Made by a program: the position numbers and the translations under genes. The notes beneath the pieces are model-generated. The model saw only the letters and a list, made by a program, of their open reading frames with translations, was not told the origin of the DNA and searched no databases. Source: an uncultured Bacteroidales bacterium (GTDB lineage: Bacteria; Bacteroidota; Bacteroidia; Bacteroidales; Bacteroidaceae). From it: a DNA stretch of 64,000 nucleotides. Positions 56,770-64,000 of this stretch are shown in pieces; position 1 is the stretch's first letter; every line of letters begins with the position of its first letter. The DNA lies in contig CADCNQ010000025.1 of the NCBI GenBank assembly GCA_902802815.1, positions 1-64,000 on the forward strand, read 5' to 3'.

Positions 56770-58774
56770 CCTCTGCCGCCTTGTTCTGGCGTTCACCTTC
56801 ATTCTCTCGGGACTGGTCAAGATAATCGACCCGAAAGGTTTCTCCTACAAGATAGAGGAATACGCGGGAGCGTACGGAATCACAGACTTCAACATCACAC
56901 AGGCACCGCTATTCATGGCTGCTGCTGTAGCAATGCTGGAGTTTTCCGTAGGCATATATCTCTTTTTCGGCATTCGCAGGCGCGCGACAGCAGGAGTCAC
57001 CCTCCTAATGTTGCTCTTCTTTACTGCACTTACCTTCAACGCATGGCGATGGGACAATGTGCACGACTGCGGCTGCTTCGGAGATATCATCCACCTCACT
57101 CCCGCACAGACATTGCTAAAGAATGTCTTTCTGCTGCTCTGCTGCCTGCCTGTAATGCGCTGGCCCAGACTGCAGGTGCGCTTCATCAGTGAGAAAAGTC
57201 AGTGGACAATCGGACTTTATTCCTGGATATACGGTGCCGCGCTGTGTGCCTACAACATCTACATGCTACCCGTGATGGATTTTCGTCCATATCACATCGG
57301 AGCAGATCTTCTGGCCGCAATGCAACCTGCTGAAGGAGCCGACGTGCGCTATACCCACACATTCATAATGGAAAAGGACGGTGTACGCAAGGAATTCTCC
57401 CTTGAGGACTATCCCGACTCCACATGGACGTTTATCGACAGACGCACGCATATCGAAGGCAGCTCAAAAGCCTTGCCTCCAATCCACGATTTAACCGTCG
57501 TCTCACGCGAGACCGGTGTGGACACCACTGAGGCTCTGCTGCAGAGCGACGGATGGAAATTCCTCATCGTTGCACCGAATCTCTCACAGGCCGATGACGG
57601 AGTGATGGATGCTCTTGCCGAACTCACCGACTACTGCAATCAGCACACCTATCCCCTCTTCTGCCTCACGGCATCCGGCGAGGGCGATATACGCAACTGG
57701 CAGGATATCACGGGAGCCGAATATCCTTATCTGCTTTGCGACGAAACGCCGCTGAGGACGATGGTGAGAGCCAACCCGGGACTTGTGGTGCTGAAAGGCA
57801 GCACCGTAAAGGCAAAATTCTCCACACTCTCCCTGCCGAAAGAGGAAGACCTTACGGACTATGCCGACCGGCTGGCCCTCTTCAATCCCGACGCAAAGGA
57901 CCACATGCATATGCTCCTGTCGCTTCTGCTCTGGTTTATTGTCCCACTGTTTGTCTTCACACTATTGGATAATTTATATCAACTGTTTATACATTTTAAA
58001 AACAAAAGAAACATTATGAGAAAGCACATTGTAGCAGGTAACTGGAAAATGAACAAGAACCTGCAGGAGGGTGTTGCCCTCGCCAAGGAACTGAAGGAGA
58101 TTCTCGCTGCCGAGAAGCCCAACTGTGAAGTAATCATCGGCACTCCTTTCATTCACCTCGCCACCATATCTGAGCTCCTCAAGGACAGCGTTATCGCAGT
58201 CAGCGCAGAGAACTGTGCAAACAAGGAGAGCGGTGCCTATACCGGTGAAGTGAGCGCAGCAATGGTTAAGAGCACTGGTGCCGAGTACGTTATCCTCGGT
58301 CACAGCGAGCGCCGCGAGTATTATCATGAGACTCCCGAGATTCTCAAGGAGAAGGTTGATTTGGCACTGGCCAACGGTCTGAAGGTTATCTTCTGCATCG
58401 GTGAGAGCCTGGCAGAGCGCGAGGCCAACAAGCAGGAGGCTGTGTGCAAGACAGAGCTTCAGGGCAGCGTATTCCACCTTTCTGCAGAGCAGTGGAAGAA
58501 CATCGTGATTGCCTACGAGCCCATCTGGGCTATCGGTACCGGTAAGACCGCTACTGCCGAGCAGGCAGAGGAGATTCACGCTTTCATCCGCAAGTGCGTG
58601 GCCGAGGTTTACGGTGACGCTGCAGCACAGGAGACATCCATTCTCTATGGCGGCAGCTGCAAGGCCAGCAACGCTCCCGAACTCTTCGGTAAGGAAGACA
58701 TCGACGGCGGCCTCATCGGCGGTGCATCTCTCAAGGCTCCGGACTTCAAGGGTATCATTGATGCTTGGAAATAA
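56750..58774 (+). CDS. BT_3928/DoxX-like membrane protein fused in frame to triosephosphate isomerase
   Basis: A single open frame of 674 codons starts at GTG 56750 within the end of DUF1599. Residues 1-422 match the BT_3928 family: a DoxX-like four-helix start ([20 protein letters not shown] ... HDCGCFGD), a periplasmic-type middle, and a last helix [17 protein letters not shown]. No stop follows; the frame runs through [14 protein letters not shown] directly into [13 protein letters not shown], a complete TPI. In relatives these are adjacent separate genes. Either the stop was lost, making a membrane-tethered TPI, or the sequence has an error or frameshift here. TPI could also be made from its own ATG. 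Confidence 0.75.
   Translation: MRTLLVNLCRLVLAFTFILSGLVKIIDPKGFSYKIEEYAGAYGITDFNITQAPLFMAAAVAMLEFSVGIYLFFGIRRRATAGVTLLMLLFFTALTFNAWRWDNVHDCGCFGDIIHLTPAQTLLKNVFLLLCCLPVMRWPRLQVRFISEKSQWTIGLYSWIYGAALCAYNIYMLPVMDFRPYHIGADLLAAMQPAEGADVRYTHTFIMEKDGVRKEFSLEDYPDSTWTFIDRRTHIEGSSKALPPIHDLTVVSRETGVDTTEALLQSDGWKFLIVAPNLSQADDGVMDALAELTDYCNQHTYPLFCLTASGEGDIRNWQDITGAEYPYLLCDETPLRTMVRANPGLVVLKGSTVKAKFSTLSLPKEEDLTDYADRLALFNPDAKDHMHMLLSLLLWFIVPLFVFTLLDNLYQLFIHFKNKRNIMRKHIVAGNWKMNKNLQEGVALAKELKEILAAEKPNCEVIIGTPFIHLATISELLKDSVIAVSAENCANKESGAYTGEVSAAMVKSTGAEYVILGHSERREYYHETPEILKEKVDLALANGLKVIFCIGESLAEREANKQEAVCKTELQGSVFHLSAEQWKNIVIAYEPIWAIGTGKTATAEQAEEIHAFIRKCVAEVYGDAAAQETSILYGGSCKASNAPELFGKEDIDGGLIGGASLKAPDFKGIIDAWK
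58016..58774 (+). CDS. tpiA: Triosephosphate isomerase (domain or separate product)
   Basis: TPI interconverts dihydroxyacetone phosphate and glyceraldehyde-3-phosphate. From ATG 58016 the 252-residue product is full length, with VAGNWKMN (Lys11), VILGHSERR (His96) and [15 protein letters not shown] (Glu168), and the phosphate-binding LIGGASLK. The leader before this ATG (AAACAAAAGAAACATT) looks like an ordinary Bacteroidetes 5' region, yet it contains no stop in the frame of the upstream gene. The end overlaps the SPOR gene by 14 bases. Confidence 0.95.
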   Translation: MRKHIVAGNWKMNKNLQEGVALAKELKEILAAEKPNCEVIIGTPFIHLATISELLKDSVIAVSAENCANKESGAYTGEVSAAMVKSTGAEYVILGHSERREYYHETPEILKEKVDLALANGLKVIFCIGESLAEREANKQEAVCKTELQGSVFHLSAEQWKNIVIAYEPIWAIGTGKTATAEQAEEIHAFIRKCVAEVYGDAAAQETSILYGGSCKASNAPELFGKEDIDGGLIGGASLKAPDFKGIIDAWK

Positions 58775-59231
58775 GTCTATAATAACACTGCTTCTCTGGG
58801 TTGTAGCTCTCACGGCTACAGCTCAGAGAACAGACACCATATCCCATCACGACTGGCCCGTGTGGATTCTCCCCAACGACAGCTGTGTTGTCGTGCGCGA
58901 CTCCGCCACCCGTCAGCCCGTCATCCATCAGGTGGACTCCTCGCTGATGGTCAAGGTGCGTGTCAACGGATTCCGTGTGCAGCTCTATTCCGGCGGCAAT
59001 TCCCGCAGGGATAAAATGAAGGCCATCGAGATGGCACACACGGCCAAGATGTATTTCGAGGAGACCCCCATCTACACACAGTTTATCTCTCCCCACTGGA
59101 TATGCCGTATGGGTGATTTCGTAGATCATGCCGAAGCGCTCCACATGCTCCATGAAGTGAGAGAGACCGGGAAATTCCCAGAGTCAGTCCTTGTCAAGTG
59201 TAAAGTAAATTCCTGGCAGATTGCCAGATAA
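58761..59231 (+). CDS. SPOR domain exported protein
   Basis: The 156-residue protein starts at ATG 58761 ([13 protein letters not shown]...) with a signal peptide ending ATAQ. Its C-terminal half is a SPOR domain, with [31 protein letters not shown], and [19 protein letters not shown] domains bind peptidoglycan stripped of stem peptides at the septum. Its place near the M23/LysM hydrolase suggests cell-wall work. The start lies inside tpiA. Confidence 0.9.
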   Translation: MLGNKSIITLLLWVVALTATAQRTDTISHHDWPVWILPNDSCVVVRDSATRQPVIHQVDSSLMVKVRVNGFRVQLYSGGNSRRDKMKAIEMAHTAKMYFEETPIYTQFISPHWICRMGDFVDHAEALHMLHEVRETGKFPESVLVKCKVNSWQIAR

Positions 59232-59244
59232 AACGCATCACTTA

Positions 59245-59853
59245 ATGAGTCAGTTGGACAAAACATACGACCCCACTCTCAACAACCAGCCCCTGACACC
59301 TCAGCAGCAGGCCATCAGCGAGCATGTGCGTGCCATCCTCGAACTCCTGGGCGAGGACCCCGAGAGAGAGGGACTGCTCAAGACTCCGCGTCGCGTGGCG
59401 CGGGCTATGACGGAACTCACCCGAGGCTACCGCGAAGATGCCATATGCATACTCAATTCGGCAAAGTTCCGGGAGGACTACCGCCAGATGGTCATTGTCA
59501 AGGACATCAATTTCTATTCGCTGTGCGAACACCACATGTTGCCTTTTTACGGTCAGGTGCATGTGGCTTATATTCCCGACGGGGAAGTGACCGGACTCTC
59601 CAAGATTGCGCGCCTGGTGGATTGCTTCGCCCATCGCCTTCAGATACAGGAGCGCATGACAAAGCAGATACGCGAAGCCCTACAGGAAGCTCTGCATCCT
59701 CTCGGCGTGATGGTAGTCATCGAGGCGCAGCACATGTGTATGCAGATGCGAGGTGTCGAGAAGCAGGGCAGCATAACCACAACATCCGATTTTTCTGGTG
59801 CATTCAATCAGGCTAAAACCCGCGAAGAGTTTCTAAGTCTCATCCATTCTTAG
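59245..59853 (+). CDS. folE: GTP cyclohydrolase I
   Basis: FolE starts tetrahydrofolate (and pterin) synthesis from GTP. The ATG at 59245 gives 202 residues with [20 protein letters not shown] (zinc ligands Cys94 and His97), [20 protein letters not shown] and [10 protein letters not shown] with the second zinc Cys. The upstream in-frame TTG (59221) is unlikely. A 125-bp gap without a terminator of note follows. Confidence 0.96.
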   Translation: MSQLDKTYDPTLNNQPLTPQQQAISEHVRAILELLGEDPEREGLLKTPRRVARAMTELTRGYREDAICILNSAKFREDYRQMVIVKDINFYSLCEHHMLPFYGQVHVAYIPDGEVTGLSKIARLVDCFAHRLQIQERMTKQIREALQEALHPLGVMVVIEAQHMCMQMRGVEKQGSITTTSDFSGAFNQAKTREEFLSLIHS

Positions 59854-59884
59854 GAATTTAACATTTTTTCAGCAAAAATCCGAG

Positions 59885-59918
59885 AACTTGACAAGTTAAT
59901 CCAATAATTTGACAAGTC
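59885..59918 (+). promoter_or_regulatory. Pair of operator-like sites upstream of the heme-uptake operon
   Basis: AACTTGACAAGTT (59885-59897) is a perfect palindrome around a central A. A diverged second site, TTTGACAAGTC (59908-59918), has its centre 21 bases away, two helical turns, and ends 19 bases before the -7 element. Such spacing suits two dimers of one regulator. The regulator is unknown; heme- or iron-responsive control is inferred from the genes downstream. Confidence 0.45.
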
Positions 59919-59937
59919 ATTCTCCAAAAAAATGTCG

Positions 59938-59945
59938 TACCTTTG
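59938..59945 (+). promoter_or_regulatory. -7 element of the heme-uptake operon
   Basis: TACCTTTG, 34 bases before the first gene's start. The nearest TTTG (59908-59911) is 26 bases upstream, longer than usual for a -33 element. Confidence 0.65.
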
Positions 59946-59978
59946 CAGCCGATTTGAAACATCAAATTATTTCAATCT

Positions 59979-60896
59979 ATGAAAAAGATTCTATTTCTCT
60001 TCGTATCGCTGTTTCTTACGGCAACCACAATGACGACATTCACCTCCTGCGGTGACGACGATGATGCTGTTTCTCTTGTTATCCCGGGACTCCCTGATGA
60101 CAAGGGCGGTGACGACTCCGGGAGCGATGAAGGAGAACTCATCCACGAGTTCAAAGGATGGCTCAAGGTATCCACCGGATATTTCCAGGACTCCTACTAC
60201 GGCGAGGGTGCTGTGATACGTGTCTATAAGAAGGGTGAGACCTACACCTGCAAGTTCCACGACAACACGTGGGGTGACGGACGCTTCGACATCACTATGG
60301 AGCGTGGCCAGGTCAGCGGCACAGGCACACTTGAGATGCCGGGTCAGCACGGTCGTCCGGCAAAGAGCTACGAGGCCACCATCTCCGGTCCTATGACTAA
60401 AATCGTCATCTCCGTGCCCTCCGTTATGGGCGGCACCGAAATCACGTGGAACTACGGTACACGAGTTGGCGGCACATTCACCGGCACCAACAATGTCAGC
60501 GTGGGCGGTATGTACAACTACTCTGCCGAAGACGTTGAGCAGACCGTGACGGTCAACCCCGACGGCACCGTCAACCTCACAATTTCCGAGTTCAGCCTCA
60601 GCGGCACCGTGATGGGCGACCTCACACTGGGCAGCTACATCATCCGCGACATACCGTTCAACCAGCAGAAGGGCGGTTTCTACAAAGAATACGCAGACGG
60701 AACGCTCACCCTCCACTTCAAAGCTGTAAAAGACGGCGAAAAAACCCACGACAGCTACTACGTCTTCAACAACAACGCCACGACAACCTACATCCTCATC
60801 AAGCCTGCGGAGAGCGGCATCACCGTCGAGAACAAATTCTCGATGGGTTCCATGCCCTTCTCCATCACCGCTACGATGGAAGGCACAAAAGACTGA
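59979..60896 (+). CDS. Calycin-like domain lipoprotein of the heme operon
   Basis: The 305-residue product has a lipobox with acidic follow-on (TTFTSCGDDDD), marking a likely surface-exposed Bacteroidetes lipoprotein. Two beta-barrel-like regions follow: FKGWLKVSTGYFQDSYYGEG ... GTGTLEMPGQ and a second with VGGMYNYSAEDVEQTVTVN and GTLTLHFKAV. The pattern matches the calycin-like family common next to HmuY and TonB receptors in Bacteroidales. A role in heme capture is inferred from context. Confidence 0.85.
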   Translation: MKKILFLFVSLFLTATTMTTFTSCGDDDDAVSLVIPGLPDDKGGDDSGSDEGELIHEFKGWLKVSTGYFQDSYYGEGAVIRVYKKGETYTCKFHDNTWGDGRFDITMERGQVSGTGTLEMPGQHGRPAKSYEATISGPMTKIVISVPSVMGGTEITWNYGTRVGGTFTGTNNVSVGGMYNYSAEDVEQTVTVNPDGTVNLTISEFSLSGTVMGDLTLGSYIIRDIPFNQQKGGFYKEYADGTLTLHFKAVKDGEKTHDSYYVFNNNATTTYILIKPAESGITVENKFSMGSMPFSITATMEGTKD

Positions 60897-60938
60897 CAAC
60901 CAAGCCTCATAAGAAAGCCACAGACATCTGATTTTCTA

Positions 60939-61739
60939 ATGTCGAAGACGCTTACACTCATAACGCTCCCTCTACTGATGCTCCTCGTGACATCGTGCGA
61001 GGGAGTTTTTGATGGACTCTACGACACACCTGTCGCAGCTGCCTCCTCCGCCAGCATTGTGGGCAACACAGTCGAGGGTACGCTCTATATTGATGCGAGC
61101 AAGTGGGACGAGTGGCACTATATCGACCTTCCCACGCTCAACAGTCACGTCATGAAGGACGCTTCCTACGACCTCAACAGCGACTGGCGCACTTACTCCA
61201 TCCCGATGCCCGAAGAGGGCACTCCCGGCGAGGACGTCACCGGCCACCAGCGCCCGGGACAGTACATGTACTGGTTCAACGGCACGATAGGTCAGACGGT
61301 GAAGGAACATGAGTTCCGCTACTTCACCCCAGCCGCTGAGCAGCCTGCTCCCGCTTCGTGGACATTTGCCGTTCACCGCAGCGAGGTGCGCACCAACGGA
61401 GGCAGCGTCTGGAAATCTTCCCTCGACAACATCTCCCGGGCCAGTCTCGCCACCTGCTACGGTGCCGTCTTCGCGCCCGATGAGTGGAGTGAGACGGATG
61501 TCTGGGATGACTCCGGGCAGATGCTGCTCCAGCTCATCCCTTCCCAGGGCATACGCATCAACAAAGTGCTGGGCAGCTGGCTTGCCCTCGGTGTGATGCC
61601 CAACTACGTGATGGACTCCCACGTCTTCTTCCTGCGACTCTCCGACGGCAGCGTAGCGGCGCTTCAGCTCATCAACCATCTCAGCGACACCAACAAGAGG
61701 TGCTGCCTCACCATCAAATACCGCTATCCGCTGCAGTGA
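60939..61739 (+). CDS. hmuY: HmuY-like heme-binding lipoprotein
   Basis: HmuY-type hemophores take heme from host proteins and pass it to HmuR. The 266-residue product has a lipobox (LLVTSCEG), then SWTFAVHRSEVRTNGGSVWK, the family hallmark (tryptophan, HR and TNGG), and beta strands to the end. The heme-ligand residues cannot be identified without alignment; HmuY homologues use His/His, Met/Met or mixtures. It lies 42 bp after the calycin-like gene and overlaps hmuR by four bases (GTGA). Confidence 0.88.
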   Translation: MSKTLTLITLPLLMLLVTSCEGVFDGLYDTPVAAASSASIVGNTVEGTLYIDASKWDEWHYIDLPTLNSHVMKDASYDLNSDWRTYSIPMPEEGTPGEDVTGHQRPGQYMYWFNGTIGQTVKEHEFRYFTPAAEQPAPASWTFAVHRSEVRTNGGSVWKSSLDNISRASLATCYGAVFAPDEWSETDVWDDSGQMLLQLIPSQGIRINKVLGSWLALGVMPNYVMDSHVFFLRLSDGSVAALQLINHLSDTNKRCCLTIKYRYPLQ

Positions 61740-63733
61740 CACGCCTCCTGAGCCATACACTGCGCATCTTTTCCGTTCTCCTGCTGCTCACTGCTGCGGA
61801 GCATGTGCATGCCAACGCCAATCTCACGGAGGCACAGCTCGACTCCATCGAGCGTGCCTGCGAGCGTGTCAGCGAAATGGAGACCGTCGTGGTCACCGGC
61901 ACACGCACGCCGAAGCTCCTCAAGGAGACTCCCATCCTCACCCGCGTGCTCAGCGCTGACGACATACGCAAGGCCGATGCCACCAACATACAGGACCTGC
62001 TGCAGGCGGAAATGCCTGGCGTGGAGTTCACCTATGCAATGAATCAGCAGGTGAACATGAACATCTCGGGCTTTTCCGGTCAGAGTGTGCTCATCCTGGT
62101 GGACGGCGAACCGCTTGCCGGCGAGACGCTCGACAATATCGACTTCACACGCATCGCAATGACAGATGTGGAGCGCATCGAGATAGTGAAGGGTGCAGCA
62201 TCGGCACTCTACGGCAGCAGTGCCATCGGCGGTGTCATCAACATCATCACCAAGCGTCCGAAAGACCCCTGGACCCTGCATCTCGACGGTCGCTACGGCC
62301 ATCATAACGAGCAGCGCTACAATGTCTATCACGACCTCCGGCAGGGCATCTACTCCCACAGCATCGCCTTCTCGCGCACCTCGTCGGACAACTATTCCCT
62401 GAGCGACCGCGACAGTCACGCCGCCACGCGCACCGTATCACAGGTCTATGGCGACCGGACGTGGATGGCAAAATACGGAGCCACAGTCGATGTGAAGCCC
62501 TCGCTGAAACTCTCCGCGCGTCTCGGTTATTTCCGCCGCACGGTGGAGCGCACCCCCGACACCCCCGACCGCTATCACGACTACACGGGCGGCATACGCG
62601 GAGCATGGGACATCACATCCCGCGACCATATGGAGCTCTCCTACTCTTTCGACCAGTACGACAAGTCAAAATACCAGCGCCTGGCCTTGCTTGACATACG
62701 CGACTACAGCAATGTGAAGAACAGCACGCGCCTGCTCTACAGTCACAATTTCTCCCGCGGCGACGTGCTCACCGTCGGTGCCGACTATCTCTACGACTAT
62801 CTCATGAGCAACAATCTCGCTGCTCCCGTGCATCAGCAGAATTTCGATGCCTTTGCGCAGTACGACTGGAAGGTGACATCCGAATGGGGCATCGTGAGTG
62901 CTGTGCGCTACGACTACTTCTCCGAGGGCAGTCTCTCTCGCGTCACTCCCAAGGTGTCAGCCTGCTGGCGCCCCACACCGCGCTGCACCATGCGTCTGTC
63001 CTACGGTATGGGCTTCCGGGCCCCCACCCTTAAGGAGCTCTACAACGACTTCGATATGGCGGGCATCTGGATTGTGGAGGGCAACAAGAATCTGCGCCCC
63101 GAGAGCTCGCACAACATCAGTCTCTCCGGCGAATACCTCTCGCACGGTTGGAACTTCATCATCGCAGGTTTCTACAACCGCATCTACAACCACATCACCA
63201 CTGGCGTACCGTATTACAAACCCGGCGACACGCGCCAACTCTATCTCACCTACATCAATCTCGGCGACATGAACGTCTACGGTGCGGAGGTCACCGTCAC
63301 CAAGCGCTGGGACTGCGGACTCGGTATGAAACTGGGCTACACCTACACCCACGAGGATGTCTCCGGACGCAGCGCCACACCCTATATGCCGGCCCGTGCT
63401 CATTCCTTCACGGTGCGCACCGACTGGGATCGCCAGTTCAACCGCACGTGGGGCCTCAATGTGGCTCTCTCCGGCAAGACCTTCTCTGCCATCGACAATC
63501 TGGAGTACGCCAATCTCTACGACATCTCGGCCGGCACTCATCCGGTGCACTATCCCGCCTATTCGATGTGGAAATTTCAGGCATCGGTACGCCTGCGCCA
63601 ATGGTGTCAGATTCGGGCCACTGTGGACAATCTCTTCAACTACCGTCCCGACTACTACTATTACAACGCCCCCCTCACCACGGGCACCAGTTTCCTCGTC
63701 GGTCTCTCGCTGGATATTGACCGCATAAAATAA
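61736..63733 (+). CDS. hmuR: TonB-dependent heme receptor (HmuR-like)
   Basis: The start is taken as GTG 61736, overlapping the hmuY stop by four bases and giving a signal peptide (TRLLSHTLRIFSVLLLL... HANA); a GTG at 61700 adds 12 residues. The 665-residue product has a TonB box region (METVVVTGTRTPK), the plug domain (VLILVDGEPLAGETLDNIDF, GAASALYGSSAIGGVINII), and a 22-strand barrel with FRAPTLKELY and NKNLRPESS. The latter two are FRAP/NPNL-type boxes of heme receptors. The barrel ends FLVGLSLDIDRIK, lacking a terminal aromatic. Confidence 0.92.
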   Translation: MTRLLSHTLRIFSVLLLLTAAEHVHANANLTEAQLDSIERACERVSEMETVVVTGTRTPKLLKETPILTRVLSADDIRKADATNIQDLLQAEMPGVEFTYAMNQQVNMNISGFSGQSVLILVDGEPLAGETLDNIDFTRIAMTDVERIEIVKGAASALYGSSAIGGVINIITKRPKDPWTLHLDGRYGHHNEQRYNVYHDLRQGIYSHSIAFSRTSSDNYSLSDRDSHAATRTVSQVYGDRTWMAKYGATVDVKPSLKLSARLGYFRRTVERTPDTPDRYHDYTGGIRGAWDITSRDHMELSYSFDQYDKSKYQRLALLDIRDYSNVKNSTRLLYSHNFSRGDVLTVGADYLYDYLMSNNLAAPVHQQNFDAFAQYDWKVTSEWGIVSAVRYDYFSEGSLSRVTPKVSACWRPTPRCTMRLSYGMGFRAPTLKELYNDFDMAGIWIVEGNKNLRPESSHNISLSGEYLSHGWNFIIAGFYNRIYNHITTGVPYYKPGDTRQLYLTYINLGDMNVYGAEVTVTKRWDCGLGMKLGYTYTHEDVSGRSATPYMPARAHSFTVRTDWDRQFNRTWGLNVALSGKTFSAIDNLEYANLYDISAGTHPVHYPAYSMWKFQASVRLRQWCQIRATVDNLFNYRPDYYYYNAPLTTGTSFLVGLSLDIDRIK

Positions 63734-63757
63734 GAGCATCCGATGCTCTTATTTTCT
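63727..63757 (+). terminator. Terminator of the heme-uptake operon
   Basis: AAAATAAGAGCATC (63727-63740) pairs perfectly with GATGCTCTTATTTT (63742-63755), overlapping the hmuR stop codon. The A/T arms flank a GC-containing centre and a T-rich stretch follows. Confidence 0.85.
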
Positions 63758-63765
63758 TTATGTCC

Positions 63766-63832
63766 CCGATGGCCGCAATGGCCTGAGGTCATCGGCTTTT
63801 GATAAAAAAAGGGCACTCTACGGAGTTTTTTT
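63766..63832. ncRNA. Two hairpins in the gap after hmuR, possible structured RNA
   Basis: The first hairpin pairs CCGATG (63766-63771) with CATCGG (63790-63795), enclosing a smaller GGCC hairpin. The second pairs ACTC with GAGT around a TACG loop (63815-63826), flanked by A7 and T7 tracts that can also pair. It could be a terminator pair or part of the leader of the next gene; no known family was recognised. Confidence 0.3.
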
Positions 63833-63865
63833 ATTCAAATTTTTCTCCTTGTTATTAAATATCAC

Positions 63866-63873
63866 TACCTTTG
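63866..63873 (+). promoter_or_regulatory. -7 element before the last, partial gene
   Basis: TACCTTTG on the plus strand, 70 bases before the partial gene's ATG at 63943. Confidence 0.6.
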
Positions 63874-63942
63874 TCACGTAAATTAACCGGAAAACAATAC
63901 AATGAATCGTTTCTAATACCATTAACAAAACTGATATTAAAG

Positions 63943-64000
63943 ATGAAAACACCAATTCATATTGGAAAACTGCTCTTGATATCTCTTCTGATGTCAGTCG
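63943..64000 (+). CDS. Start of an exported protein (partial, cut by window end)
   Basis: ATG 63943 opens MKTPIHIGKLLLISLLMSV, a signal-peptide-like sequence with a positive N-region and a hydrophobic core. Only 19 residues are in the window, so nothing further can be said. Confidence 0.55.
   Translation, partial: MKTPIHIGKLLLISLLMSV

Overview
The window looks like chromosomal DNA from a member of the Bacteroidales, most likely Prevotellaceae. The evidence is (i) the Bacteroidetes -7 promoter motif TAnnTTTG (mostly TACCTTTG, TATCTTTG or TATATTTG) upstream of most transcription units, (ii) Bacteroidetes-restricted families (DUF4924, DUF5606, DUF5723, DUF6175-like, BT_3928 family, calycin-like lipoproteins, HmuY), (iii) lipoproteins whose Cys is followed by acidic residues, and (iv) the gene order nusB-yajC-ybbR near coaE-pth-rplY. 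Base composition is near 50% GC. I saw no rRNA, tRNA, CRISPR array, intact insertion sequence or phage gene. No database search was run; family names come from recognition of motifs.

Layout. 1-1008 is gene-free and repeat-rich: a tandem 22-mer, a 269-bp element with 44-bp terminal inverted repeats around an AT-rich core, and an 11-bp tandem repeat that recurs at about 48.5 kb. 1009-10454 (minus) is a ten-gene operon in which every product has a signal peptide, with a promoter at its head and a terminator at its foot. It includes DUF6175-like, CsgG/LpoB-like, two paired LPP20-like and two large paralogous proteins, plus a WG-repeat protein and an outer-membrane barrel. 10599-15958 (minus) is the Rnf ion-translocating oxidoreductase operon, headed by a 53-residue Cys-rich membrane peptide that looks like a minimal RseC. 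16061-20987 (minus) holds nadC, a CotH lipoprotein, a barrel, a C69 dipeptidase and a small unknown. 21093-23420 (plus) is a lone GH31 glycosidase. A 342-bp inverted-repeat element separates it from the minus operon lysE-DUF4924-prfC-tsaC-clcA (23787-28895).

29056-40273 (plus) runs glucokinase, lipoprotein/DUF5723 pair, purL, split chromate transporter, nusB, yajC, ybbR, hslR. 40293-41967 (minus) is rplY-pth-coaE. 42106-44946 (minus) is DUF975-pepT-DUF5606-HAD. 45104-47735 (plus) is mscS plus a SASA-family esterase, facing a PepSY-like exported protein. 48840-52661 encodes a very large secreted protein with carbohydrate-binding-like ends and a helical toroid-like core. Then come dnaG, ndk, an M23/LysM peptidase, DUF1599, a BT_3928/DoxX membrane protein fused in frame to triosephosphate isomerase, a SPOR protein and folE. 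59979-63733 is a heme-uptake operon (calycin-like lipoprotein, HmuY, TonB receptor HmuR) with operator-like repeats upstream and a strong terminator. The window ends inside the signal peptide of another exported protein.

The best leads for something new are the all-exported ten-gene operon, the DoxX-TPI in-frame fusion, the minimal RseC-like peptide at the head of rnf, the unassigned 1273-residue secreted protein, and the inverted-repeat and 11-mer intergenic elements.
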